NCBI GenBank assembly: GCA_051530055.1 | Contig: CM121341.1 | Coordinates: 9,052,001-9,116,000, forward strand | DNA from: Neoechinorhynchus agilis | Lineage: Eukaryota; Acanthocephala | Reading direction: 5' to 3' | DNA length: 64,000 nucleotides | In this document: positions 1-11,099 of the stretch, piece by piece | How the letters are laid out: every line of letters begins with the position of its first letter | Position numbering within the stretch: position 1 is the stretch's first letter | The notes under the pieces: generated by a model | Seen by the model: the letters and a program-made list of their open reading frames with translations, nothing else | What the model was told of the DNA's origin: nothing | Databases searched by the model: none | Position numbers and translations under genes: made by a program

Positions 1-501
1 CTCGCCGATTGTGATTCGCTGCTCTTCTATAAATTAGATCTCGGATTTTAAGGTCAACAATGTTGAATAAACATTTCGCGTAGATATTCTTCTTAATTGC
101 AGATGTTCAAAATATAAATGGTAGGATCTCTAACTTAGTTTTCCAATATTTAAAAAGAAGGAAAATTCGATGCGGTGTAATAAAAACACACGGAGCAGTT
201 TTGTTGAACAATCTTTTTTTAATTGCGCTGAAATTCTTTATTTTATCTAAACCGAAATTCCTAACATTATTCAATTAACGCTCTTTCCAATGTTAAACCT
301 AAAAATATATAACACAATTAAATTTAAAAGTTAGAATTCTCAAGCCACTTCACAAGGTGACAAAAGATTTAAAAGTCTGAACTTTAAATAGCGATTTTAA
401 ATTATATATGAATTTTTTAATACTTTAGCACTATTTTAAGAGATAGTCTCTTTCGCGAAACTTCTACCTTTTTCCCTTAAGATTTTCAATGCCCCGAAAT
501 T
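1..501. other. Non-coding or intron beyond the dynein main exon
   Basis: No exon can be supported here. The dynein reading frame on the minus strand closes at 502 inside AAA5, so the rest of AAA5, AAA6 and the C-terminal domain must come from exons further left. This stretch is AT-rich and is most simply an intron of that gene. An acceptor-like AG near position 27 on the minus strand could open the next exon, but too little sequence follows to test it. Confidence 0.4.
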
Positions 502-3500
502 CTAAATTCGAGAACTAATTCGTAAGAGCAAACTCAATTGATCGCGAAATATATAAGTCCGTTGTGATGACTGAAAAAATGGTCCGTAGACATTAAAGCT
601 AGATATAATAATCGAATTTCCAATGATGGAATTTAACGTTTTCTGGAGAGTTTCTGACTCGAGTTTCCATCTAAGCCTAATATCCAATAAACCTGTTAAA
701 AGCCGCTCGCAAACCTGTGCATGTTCCTCCGTCATTTGAGCCTTTTCTCTTACCTTGACCAATCGTTTATTCGCCATGGACTGCATCTCCTCAAGTTGTT
801 GTAGATGCTTCTCGAATTTAGCCACAACCCCTTGAAGCTCTTTAAATTGTAATTCACCCGCTTTAGCCTTCTTTTCAAGCTCAGCAACAACTTTTTCTTT
901 AGGCCGAATCTCCTCGTATGCGGTAAGGTATTTTCGCGCAGATAACATAAAGGAAAGGAGTTCAGAACCTGCAAAGCTTTTTCGCTTCATCGCATTCACA
1001 AACTCTTCGTCCGTTGGATCGCCTTCATCGTCTAATTTTTCAATCTTTATGTTAGCTTTAAGTTTACCAAGCCACTTGTCCAATTCACGAACATCTTTGG
1101 CTTTCACTTCTTCGGGTCGTCGAGTCTTCAAATCGTTCATAAAATTGGGACCAAGCATCGTGCGCTTGACCGCTGGCCAATTTACAGTTTTAACTCCCAT
1201 ATAACTCAAAATACAATATCCAACGTAGACTACAGCTTTAGCTGGATCAGGGAAGCTACTCATCTCGGCAATGTGTTCATTCTTCAACTTCTCCAGGGAT
1301 TGTCTTGCTGCTTCCAATAAAGGAAGAGCGTCGTTTAAAATCTGAACGGCCCGTTTCCTCTCGACATCGATCAAGAAGTTCTGTTTATCGATTTCTTCTC
1401 TAGTCTCTTCCATTGCGCTCCTTTTTGCTCGCTGGGCAACTTTTACTTTCTCGATTTCCTTAGATAAACGTTTAAAATGAGCCTCTTGCTTTCCCAAGTT
1501 AGTCTTTTCAACTTTTACTCCCCGCTGAAGCTCCTCGACCTCTCCTCGAATTTGTTTTATCTTTTCTAAAGCTTTATCAAGTTTCTGAGATCTACCGATT
1601 ATCAATTGTTTCTGAGTTGACAGAATACTGTTGAAAAGAGATATGAATCTTTGGAATTCTCGAAAACCAATAAATCTATCAGGCAATTTTCGTCTTATAT
1701 ACTCATGAATGCGAACAAGAGTCTTTCCTGTTGAAAAATCGATATCTGGTAAATATTTCGAAACGAATTGCGATAAAATCGCGTCCTTTGGGATTGATAA
1801 CTTCATTGCGAAAAGGTTAGCCAAGATCTCACCAAGATTGTCCCGCATGCATCTTTGTCTAAATTCTTCGTAATTTTGGCAGCGGACGACAATCACCGGA
1901 CACTCTGTGTCAACTTCTTTAACTATATTTCCCTCCATTCTCGAAGCCAAGATTTTGCGATAATGATTACAGTCGTGGAGGTGCATTTTGATATGTTCTG
2001 AATATTCGGATAAATCATCTTCATCGATATACATTAACGCGTGCGGATTTTGAAATTTATCTGATTTGCTAATAAATTCGTATCCTGCAATTAACGCAGC
2101 CAATCGCATGTGAGCTTCACATCCAGCACCACGTTTTGCAACAATTAAAATATTACGATGCAAATGCATATTCTCTAGAATCCTCGTCAACTTTTCGTCG
2201 GTATCAGCTAAGTAAAATAACGGTAAACTGTTTTCATGCAATTTCAAATATGTTTTAACTTTCTCATTAAACGGGTCAACAATTGTCAAAAGCTTTGATC
2301 GATTTTGCCGCTTTATTTTCTTATTTTTCTTAAGTCTCCGCTTATTTTTTTTCAAAAGCTTTTTCTTCGCTTTTCGGACCTTCTTTTTTCGCTTATACGG
2401 TTTTGCATTTTCAGATTTGCCAACCATCGTCTTAGTTATCTTCTTCTTACGTTTAGTTTTATTTTTGATTGGTTTTCGCTTCTTTGCCTTTCGCTTCTTT
2501 GCCTTCCGCTTCTTTACCTTCCGCTTCTTTTTTGGACCTGAAGTCCGACGATCTTTCGAAATAATCGATAAATTTGTTACACTGTCACTTACAAGGCTGG
2601 TAATATCTGCATTATTATCAGATCGCGGTGAAAGCACCTTCTTTACGATCACTTCCCAATCTTTTAAAATCTTAGTAACGTCAGCGTTAAAATCAATAAT
2701 TTGACATCGGAGCAGAAGATTTTGTAAATCCACTCTAATTGTTTTTTGATATCGATCGGGTAGTCGACTTAACAAGTGGACGGAAGCGCTTACCAATGCA
2801 CGACAGCCCATTTTATTGGAATTGAAATATTTTCTGACTAAATAGTCCATGAAATTTTGTCTTGATATTCCAGGAATTTTGAGAAGAACTCCAGAAGTTA
2901 AAAATCGGTATTTTTTAATATCTGAACTTTCTAGATTTCTCACAATTGTCAGGAAAGTCGTTGTCTTGTTGTGTGATTCAATGTAATTCTTTAGTTCGGT
3001 GTAAGAGTAATCCAGAGTTCCGTCCAATATCACATAAGGGCAGTTCATGAGAATATCTTTACGGTATGGATTAAATATCGGCACATCACGTTCCAACTTT
3101 AAGGATAAATATTCACTTAGATCTTTTAGGTCAAGCCAATCATTGCAAATTAAGGTGACATCAATATTTGTTCTCAATAGCGGTATAACAGTATGTTCTA
3201 GGAATCCTTGATGCTCCTTTATAAGAAGAATCTCACTGTCTTGGAAAGTATCGCTCCATCTTATCCAATTATTGTTCAAAAAACGATAATCATGAACACT
3301 ATCAAAAGGGATTTTTTCTTTAAAAAATCGATGGAGTTCAATGTCGACAGATGTATCAGCGAACGGTGCAAACGCATTCGCAATCGCGACGGCAATAACA
3401 CCGTCAATCGATTGATCGTCATTTCTCCAAATACCAATCAAATTAGCGATTGATTTCATAATAACCAATAACGGCACACTTTTCGTTGTTTTGTGAATCA

Positions 3501-6500
3501 AAGGAATACACTGGGATAAAATCTTCCACGTGCTATCGTTGCAATGAGTCTGAGGATCAATTAAGTTTCTTTGGATATCCGAATAGGTAACTTCGTCAAT
3601 AAATATCTCTTTCAAATCCGGATTAGTGACTTGAGCAACGGTCTCATAAACGACGTACTCATGGTCGATCGGCGGAAAAGAATATGCGTCAACTACATAA
3701 ATGAATTGTTCGTTGGCGTCAGTTGTATCTACTACTTCTGAAGACGATACACGAATTTCTTGCATCTCTAAAGCGTTCAATGCTAATGTTATCAATAGAG
3801 ACTTTCCTGTCTTCACACTTCCTCGTACGGCCACTTTTTTCGTTAGGACAATCGCTTCGCACAATGAATGAAGCAGTGAAGAAAACCTGTGGTTATCAAT
3901 GCGTTTGAAACTAAGAAACTCTGAAATCATATTTGCGATTCTATTTTCGGTTTTCTCTAATATATAGCGATCTTTCATAAGACAATATTCAAAGGTTTTA
4001 AAAGGTTGAGTCAATAAATTGTTTTTAAACACTTGGAAGTGTTTTGAAGAACATAAGTTTCCGAACTCAATTGCTCTCGTTTTAAAATGTCCAAATTCGA
4101 TCCTTACAGGCCGTAATATACTTAAAAATCTGCTAGTATTAACGTGATTGAGTACCATAAGATTTGTTGGCACAGTGGTACGTTCAATTCCGAATATTAC
4201 ATTTCCCGCTTCACTTGCCTCAGAAATAACACAGAACCCATCGACCAAACCACATCCTCGCATTCTACATCGAGCACTTTTAAGACTGTCTTCACAACAA
4301 TTAACATAAACCCTTCCACATAGTCGTGCCATTAATCTTATGATGAGACTCGTATATTCGTGATTGTTCAAAACACAACAACCATATCCCATCGACCACG
4401 ATTCTAATATAGTAGCGCATGTATACATGGCTTGATCAGTGAAAAGAATGCCTTCATAGTCGGAATTATCGCCATAATACTCGAAACGATAATCTAATAC
4501 CATATCTCCACATTCAACCACAAATGAATCACGTAAGTAGTAATGCTTCAACAAACGATTAAATACAAATTCCCAATCTTGCTCTTTTTCTTGAAGAAGG
4601 AGGGATGTTGCACATTCTAAATTTGCTAATGACATTTCAAAAGATTGAAATTGTCTGAAATGTGAAAAAAGAACAACAAGCTTATCTCTCATAGTAATCA
4701 ATCCACTGCGGTTTTTATCTGCCACTAGTTTTTCCACTTCACATGTCCATATTGTTCTCATCGCAAGAGATAATCCTCGGGAAGTTAATCCGTCTAATTC
4801 AAACGACTCACAATCATTCCATATTTTACATAAAACGCTTAGATTATGCTTGAAATTGGTTCTTAAAGCCACCGATATTTCCTGTTCAACATTTCTTAGC
4901 AAGTCAAGATGTGTTGCATTTTCAACGACTTTTGGATTTAAGAATAACAGCTCTTCTCCTGTCTTGGAAACTATTCCCTTTATACTTCCATTTTGGTCAA
5001 TGATAAGTTCTTTGGCTCCTTCAAACATCTGATCAATGAGCGGAACTTTATTTTCCTTTCCACTAATCCAATCTTTTACCTGTCCTAATGCTTCAATATA
5101 ATCTCTAACCAATGAATAACGAGGAAATTGACCAATCAGAATCTCATAAGTTTCGATTTTAAAATTTGAATCATTTTTCTCGCTTATTTCCGTGAGTCGC
5201 TGGTCAATCATTGCGGAAACTGTAAATCGCGACATAGGAATATATTCAACGCCAACATCAGTGGTCGAATGCTCGATTTCGTTCTCTATAAGGTTATCGA
5301 AAGCAGCCACAATATCATCAAATACATCAGATATTGACTCTTTTATCGATACATTATTTGATTTGAGGATTTGGTTAAATAAAGTAATCCAAGCTTGAGC
5401 GTCGATTACCATCCTTAATTTTTTATTAAGCCCTATAACATTCTCCAAACTATCTATAATCATTTTACTGAATTCGTCATTATTTGTGTCGTCAATAAAC
5501 TTAACAATCAAATCCCTCTCTTTCTCCAACTCAGTTAAAACTTCATTTAAATTTAATAGTACTCGCCTGTCTTTATTTTCCGTGAATATCCGCTGAGAGT
5601 TTATCCTGTCTGTAATATCATTGGCTACTTTTTTAAATTCAATTTTCCTCGAGACCATTGCCAGTTTGCTTCTAACATATGAGAAATCAGTCGCGGAATG
5701 TCCATGTCTCCAAAGATCGCAATAACTAAAGTCATGGTTGAGAGAAAGATTTTCGCGTAGTAATCCAAAATGTTCATCCGATAGTCTCACTCGTTCTTCA
5801 GCAAGCCAATCTACCATTTCCAATGCGGATATCATATCATAACAACGATCCGCTACTGCTCTCATGCAGTCAGAAATTGAGGCATTCTCATGTCCCATGT
5901 TTTCGGCTAAATTAGCAATTTCTTCAAATATGAATTTGAATTGAGAATTAGCTTGAGCCTTGGACCACACATACCATGGCTCACGTTTGAGTTTCGTCTT
6001 TGGAAAACTAAGTTTGCAAATGACCTTCAGTAACCTCAACGCATTCATTCTATTCTTAAAGATTTCCAAAACGTTCTTGATATCAAAATTTATTTTGATT
6101 CCGGATGATAAATCGAGGCTCAGCTGTCTCGCATAAACTGCGTTTGAGCATATTTCTCTTATTGTTTTTTCGTATTGCTTAAGCTGAGTATAAGTAAATT
6201 GATCGAGATCCATTGGCAAAGTGATATGCGTTCGTAAACATCGATCTATTTCATCGTTCAATAGATTGTATTCATATCTGAGGAAACGCATATACCGACT
6301 GATTCGTTTATTGATTTCATTCGCTTGATCGACGATAGCACCACGATTGATTTTCTCAACTGTTTGAGCTACGTACTGAATCCTGTCGTTTAGTTTGTCA
6401 AGTTCATACGCTGCGTTGATTTCGCTTTTAGTCAAATCACAGGCGTTCTTCATTTCAGAAATGATTACACTAATTGATTCAAATTCCGAATGATATTGCA

Positions 6501-8191
6501 GAAGAGGAATGACTTCGATCAGAGTGTACAAGTCATGAACTTCATCCTGTACAAATCTATTAGCGGCCTGTTTTAGTCTATGTATCCAATTCTCAGCATC
6601 CGACAATAAGGGGATTGAAATCTTTGTAAGAATAGAAGGTAGACTGTGATATAACGGCTCACATTTTTTTAAGTACGCTGAATAAAAATCTTTTGTATCG
6701 AATGTAATGGAAAATGGCGGATATGATCGATTGCGAACGATCGTTTGTCGTTCTCTGATAAACTCATTGATCACTAGATTGTACCTTCTTAAAAGAGACA
6801 CATTGTCCGTGTTAGGCGACTCAATCGAACGTAGGTATCCTAGTGATCTTTTAGATAAAAAATCAGACAATGGAAGCAATTCTGAAGATAAGCAAACACA
6901 CAAGTCAACCGCGACTTCTTCAAGTACACGAAGTACTCCAGAAACTTGTTTGTGGATTGCGAAATCACTTACGTATGAATAAAACACTTTTTTATTCAGT
7001 TTTCCACCTGAAGATTCAAAACATTGTCCAATCGAGATGCAAGATTGATGTTGCCACCGAGGTATTTGAGAGAGACCGTCAAGGAAAACTCTGGCAATAA
7101 ATGTTACAGCTTTAAACACACCATGAAATAAACTTGATTTGATAAGTTCATCGTTTAGAATCTCTTTCTCAACATTAATTACTACAAAAGGTTTTGAGGA
7201 TTTTAATTCTCTCACTAGGTTATAAACATTCCTTTCAAAAAGTTCGATTAAGGTCCTAAGGAATCTCTTCTCCACCTCAACATATAACAATGTCATTTTC
7301 TCATGCTTACCTGTTTTTGTCTTGAATATTTCCCATTCAAGTCTAAGCATCTGTGAGCTAATTGCATCCAAATACCAAGCTAAACGACCGGACAAGGCGT
7401 CCATTTGAGTTTTGAGCGATAACGTGAACTCAGTGAGCGTTAAAACACGTGATTGTGAAAAGGTCAATCTTAATTCTCTGGCTTCCGTCAAAATATTTTC
7501 GATCAAGCTTTCATTAGATCTCCAAAATTCCAATAATTGTCGAAGCCGATCAAAAGACGGATTCAATCGGTCAGATAAAAATTCTTTACAATTCCACAGG
7601 CAGCATTGTTTGCTCCCAACGAGCAGGCAATCATCCAATTCTCGAAGTTCATTTTCCAAAATAGGCACTAAATACCTCTTCAAGGACATGTGACACTCGT
7701 CCCTGTATCGGACTATATTCTGAATATCCTTTAGAATTGATTGAAGAATCGAGTAGTCCATGAGTGGTGGTAGGTTGTTCCTTAAAATGCTAAGGCCATC
7801 AATAGCCGATTGGTTTACACTAAATATAAAGTGACGAAGAACTTGAGTTTCTTGAGTGATACCCATAACTTTTATCAGCCTCTCAAACATACAGAACCGC
7901 TTAAACACTTTTGTACGTTCATTATTAAACGCTGATTCAATTTTGGAGATCCTATTTGCCATTAATTGAATGTACTTTAATAGACCAGTAAATATAGACG
8001 TCTCAGAAACGATTATTTCAAAGTTCTTGATGCTCGTTAATAGATTCCCAGATGAACACAGTGAACTTTCTCCCATCTCTTGCATGAATTGCAAGAAGAG
8101 AATAATCAGGCTCGCCTGTAAGGATCCAAAATCAATTGCACGATCAAAACGTCGTACAATCGATTTAACTTCTAAAATGGCAGTAAGTATC
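502..8191 (-). CDS. Divergent dynein heavy chain, main exon (linker, AAA1-AAA4, stalk, start of AAA5)
   Basis: Dynein heavy chains are AAA+ motors that move along microtubules. One open frame of about 2,560 codons shows, counting from 8217: tail (1-700), linker (about 700-1250, including MFEGAKELI and GSIKGIVSKTGEELLFL), AAA1 from about 1250 (FEYYGD replaces the usual YGYEYLG), AAA2 with the P-loop GSVKTGKS near 1465, AAA3 near 1680, a lysine-rich insert (about 1892-1975), AAA4 near 2024, coiled-coil stalk helix 1 (about 2196-2306), microtubule-binding tip (about 2312-2405), stalk helix 2 (about 2419-2495) and the start of AAA5 (RLRWKLE, then NVYGPF). The AAA1, AAA3 and AAA4 nucleotide loops are not recognisable. 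The long intact frame argues against a pseudogene. The exon probably starts near 8191, joined in phase to the next exon up. Whether it is cytoplasmic, ciliary or a new class cannot be decided. Confidence 0.85.
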
Positions 8192-8387
8192 CTTGGTTGT
8201 AAAGCGTCAGTTTTCATTCAAATTAAAGGACAAAGTAAACTGAGGTGCAAATAAAGAACATAAGTACGGATTAATCAACGATAAAAAAATTAAATTTATT
8301 TGCGGACTTGGGTTAATTTAAAAGGTTCTTTGCAATTAAAATATTTAACCCTTTTTTCCTCAAAAAAACTGAAGTCATATTGGATAC

Positions 8388-10102
8388 TTTGATTCACACT
8401 TAAAAATCACCCAATCGTTAAAACTAGCATTCATTAGACTTAAAGCTTCTTTGGTTTCTCGTCTTAACAGTTTCCACTCCTTTAACTGTTCGTTAGATTG
8501 TGCAATCTTCTTATCAAAAATTCTATATAACTCCATAATTACAGCCAAAGGAGTATCGTGTTTTCTATACTCTACAACATGTTGCGCCCACTCACTGTTA
8601 AGCTCAAGAACATGTCGATTTCTTATTAATAAAGTGAGTATCTGCTGCTGAACATCGAGCACGGCTATCTCCTGCCTATAAAATATGTCATCAATCGCAT
8701 TCGAGATCGGAACAATTCGATTTTCAGTATATATCCGCCCCTTGCACAACATAAGTGCATCCATCCATTTCGCAGCCTGAATTTTTCCAATCTTAACCCT
8801 CGTCCAATTTTTTAAAGCGTCGACCATTAATAAAAATGGAGTCGCCACTTTAGGTCTATCTATTAGAAGACTAAAGAAGTAAGTGAACATAAGTCTAGTC
8901 TGAGAAACATCGTATCCAAATACCGTATCTGACAATACAATCGCATCCAGAAATAAAGATAAAAAAGATTTGCTTAATCTAACAGCATCTTTTGAGCTAG
9001 CTACCAATTTCACCTTACGCAAAATTTCCAAATTATCCATTTGTTTAGAATATTGCTTATGTGCAACGCTAACCAGTGAAGCAAGGCGCTGATTCATTGG
9101 ACTGTTATCCGAATTGTTCATAATCTCCGACATCCAAGTATCCGCTATATTGAGCGTTTTCTCAAATAAATAAGCAGTTGTTGTGAGTCGATCTACTAGA
9201 TCATTGGATTCAGGTACATAATTTAGGACTTTAGTGAGAAGAATAAATAGAAATTCAGTTCGACTTTGAACAAGTTTTAGTTTACTTAAGACATCTGTTA
9301 GATTTATTTCAGGATGGTTCAAATCCGCGTTAAATGGAACATCGTTCACTAGTGCTTTTAAAAGTGAATTTAAATGAGTGAGTGGAAGATGTCCAAATGT
9401 GATTTGAGATTCAATCGGGAATCTTGGAGAAATATCTCCGAACGTCTGTCTACTTACTAAGAGGACATAATCGCCAATATTTCCTTCCAATGCATTTCTA
9501 TGAAATTTCAGAACGGGTAACTTCTGTTCGAATAATCTGTATTTCAAGGTTACCGTATTTTCATCCGATTCATCCTTTTCATTTTTTTCATGAATTATAC
9601 GTAAAGCTTTTTCGAAATTATTTATTATACCATCTTCATTATATGAATTCTTATCAAGAAGCTCAAGTACACACGCCAGTAATTCCGGTGAAATATTCTC
9701 TAACTTTAGTAAAAATCTTCCTAGACGAGTACCTGCTTCGATAACCACATCCGGATTAATTACATGCCTTAATGCCACTTTTACGCTTTCCTTTGCTCCA
9801 TAAGATACAAGGAAACAAAATATATCATCATTAAGAATATTCACGGAACCAGCGAACTTCTCGATGATACTACAAGCATCAGTTCTCAGCCAGAACTCAC
9901 AAAATTTCTCGATTTTTAAATCAAGCATAGCGCAGATCCTTTGTGTAATGAACTCAATTAAAGGCTCATCAAGCATCTGCAGCTTTTGAATAACGTACAA
10001 TGATGCATCGACAGAAGTCGTGCTCGATAGATTTCCAGTCTTGCTTACTGAATTTTTCATGATCCTGAACGCAGAAAAGAACGAATGAACAATTCGGTCC
10101 AA
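8388..10102 (-). CDS. Dynein heavy chain, N-terminal tail exon
   Basis: This 575-codon open frame lies immediately upstream of the main dynein exon on the same strand, 158 bp away. It is leucine-rich and helical, as expected for a dynein tail (DHC_N1-like), and ends in a charged helix (IAQSNEQLKEWKLLRRETKE). A donor AAA|GTATCC at 8388/8387 and an acceptor CCAAG|G at 8192/8191 join the two frames in phase with a 196-nt intron, giving FKCESK followed by ILTAILEVKSIV. The first in-frame ATG is codon 15 (near 10060); the frame opens with non-ATG codons, so a further upstream exon or a start at that methionine are both possible. The dynein assignment rests mainly on position, strand and phase; the tail is the least conserved part of these proteins. 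Confidence 0.6.
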
Positions 10103-10462
10103 ACATTATTGCTTAGCAACCTTCTTCGCTTTAGTCATTGAGAAAATAAAATTTTGGTTTTACGAATTCTGATCAACCTAATTTAATCGCAATTATTTGC
10201 TAATTTAAATCGTTGCCTTTCAGTCTCTTTTCGGTGAGAGTAGAATCGAATTCGGATAAAGCCATCATAAGTAAAAATCTACGCCGAGGACACTCATAGC
10301 CAATTAGTTTGTTGCCCTATTATCAAATCAAATAAATTGTGGACGCATGGGCTAAAAAATCTCCAGAGATAGACCAAAAACCATCATTTTCAATGAAGAA
10401 ACTTTTTGGGTATTTTGTCGTCCTTGTTCATTTTTTCAAGATTATTATTTGAAATTTCGTTT

Positions 10463-10729
10463 TCACTGAACCATCTTCGAATCCATCGAATGTTCATGTG
10501 ATTCGACTATCTTTTCCTCTTTTACCATCTCCACTGCGAATTTCCGGAATTCATAGGAGAAGAGAAAAATAACGAGAGCGAGAAGGACATAGAGCTTCAT
10601 TGAGTTTTCGATGACTGAATCAAGTAAGCCATCTTGTACTAACGTTGGCTTTGTGAACAAAAGACCGAGAGGGTTGATCAAAAGCACGTTTAAACAATAT
10701 TTGAGGAAGCGCCACAAACGAAGGTCCAC
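10463..10729 (-). CDS. Hypothetical small membrane protein or terminal exon
   Basis: An open frame of about 88 codons contains two hydrophobic stretches (FLKYCLNVLLINPLGLLF, and KLYVLLALVIFLFSY) followed by a charged tail. The frame opens with GTG, not ATG, so if real it is likely the last exon of a gene with its first exon at higher coordinates, or the start is the internal methionine before KLYVLL. It lies about 360 bp upstream of the dynein N-terminal exon. I do not recognise the family, and a chance frame in AT-rich DNA is a real alternative. Confidence 0.25.
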   Translation of the reverse strand: MDLRLWRFLKYCLNVLLINPLGLLFTKPTLVQDGLLDSVIENSMKLYVLLALVIFLFSYEFRKFAVEMVKEEKIVESHEHSMDSKMVQ

Positions 10730-11099
10730 AGAACCATTTTCGAGAAAAACGGTGAAATAATATTAGTCGATTTATCGAAAAATCGATTTTATTGTATCAA
10801 CTTATACTCATCTTAATCACAAACAACTACCGAATATACCTTTACAAATTATGTAACATTCTCAAACGAAATAGGGATTCTTATAATAATAACACGTTTT
10901 ATTTGTTAATGCACAAAGAAAAGGAGGGGCCTCACAAACACTTGTGTACTGGTTGGAAAATGAAGCTGGCGATCGATTTGAGAGTGGAGTTCGGGTGGGT
11001 GGCAATATCCGGTCGGATTGGAAGATCTGTCATGGTGGGAATTAGTGGTTATTGTTTGCAGGAGCGCTTGTAAGGTTGGTCTTTCCTCGGGTTCATTTC

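Noticed and set aside
2305-2704. Plus-strand frames of phenylalanine/leucine-rich sequence, considered as membrane proteins
   Set aside because: They are the reverse strand of the dynein lysine-rich insert.
9310-9330. tRNA B-box-like ggttcaaatccgcg
   Set aside because: It lies inside the dynein coding frame and no A-box or cloverleaf surrounds it.
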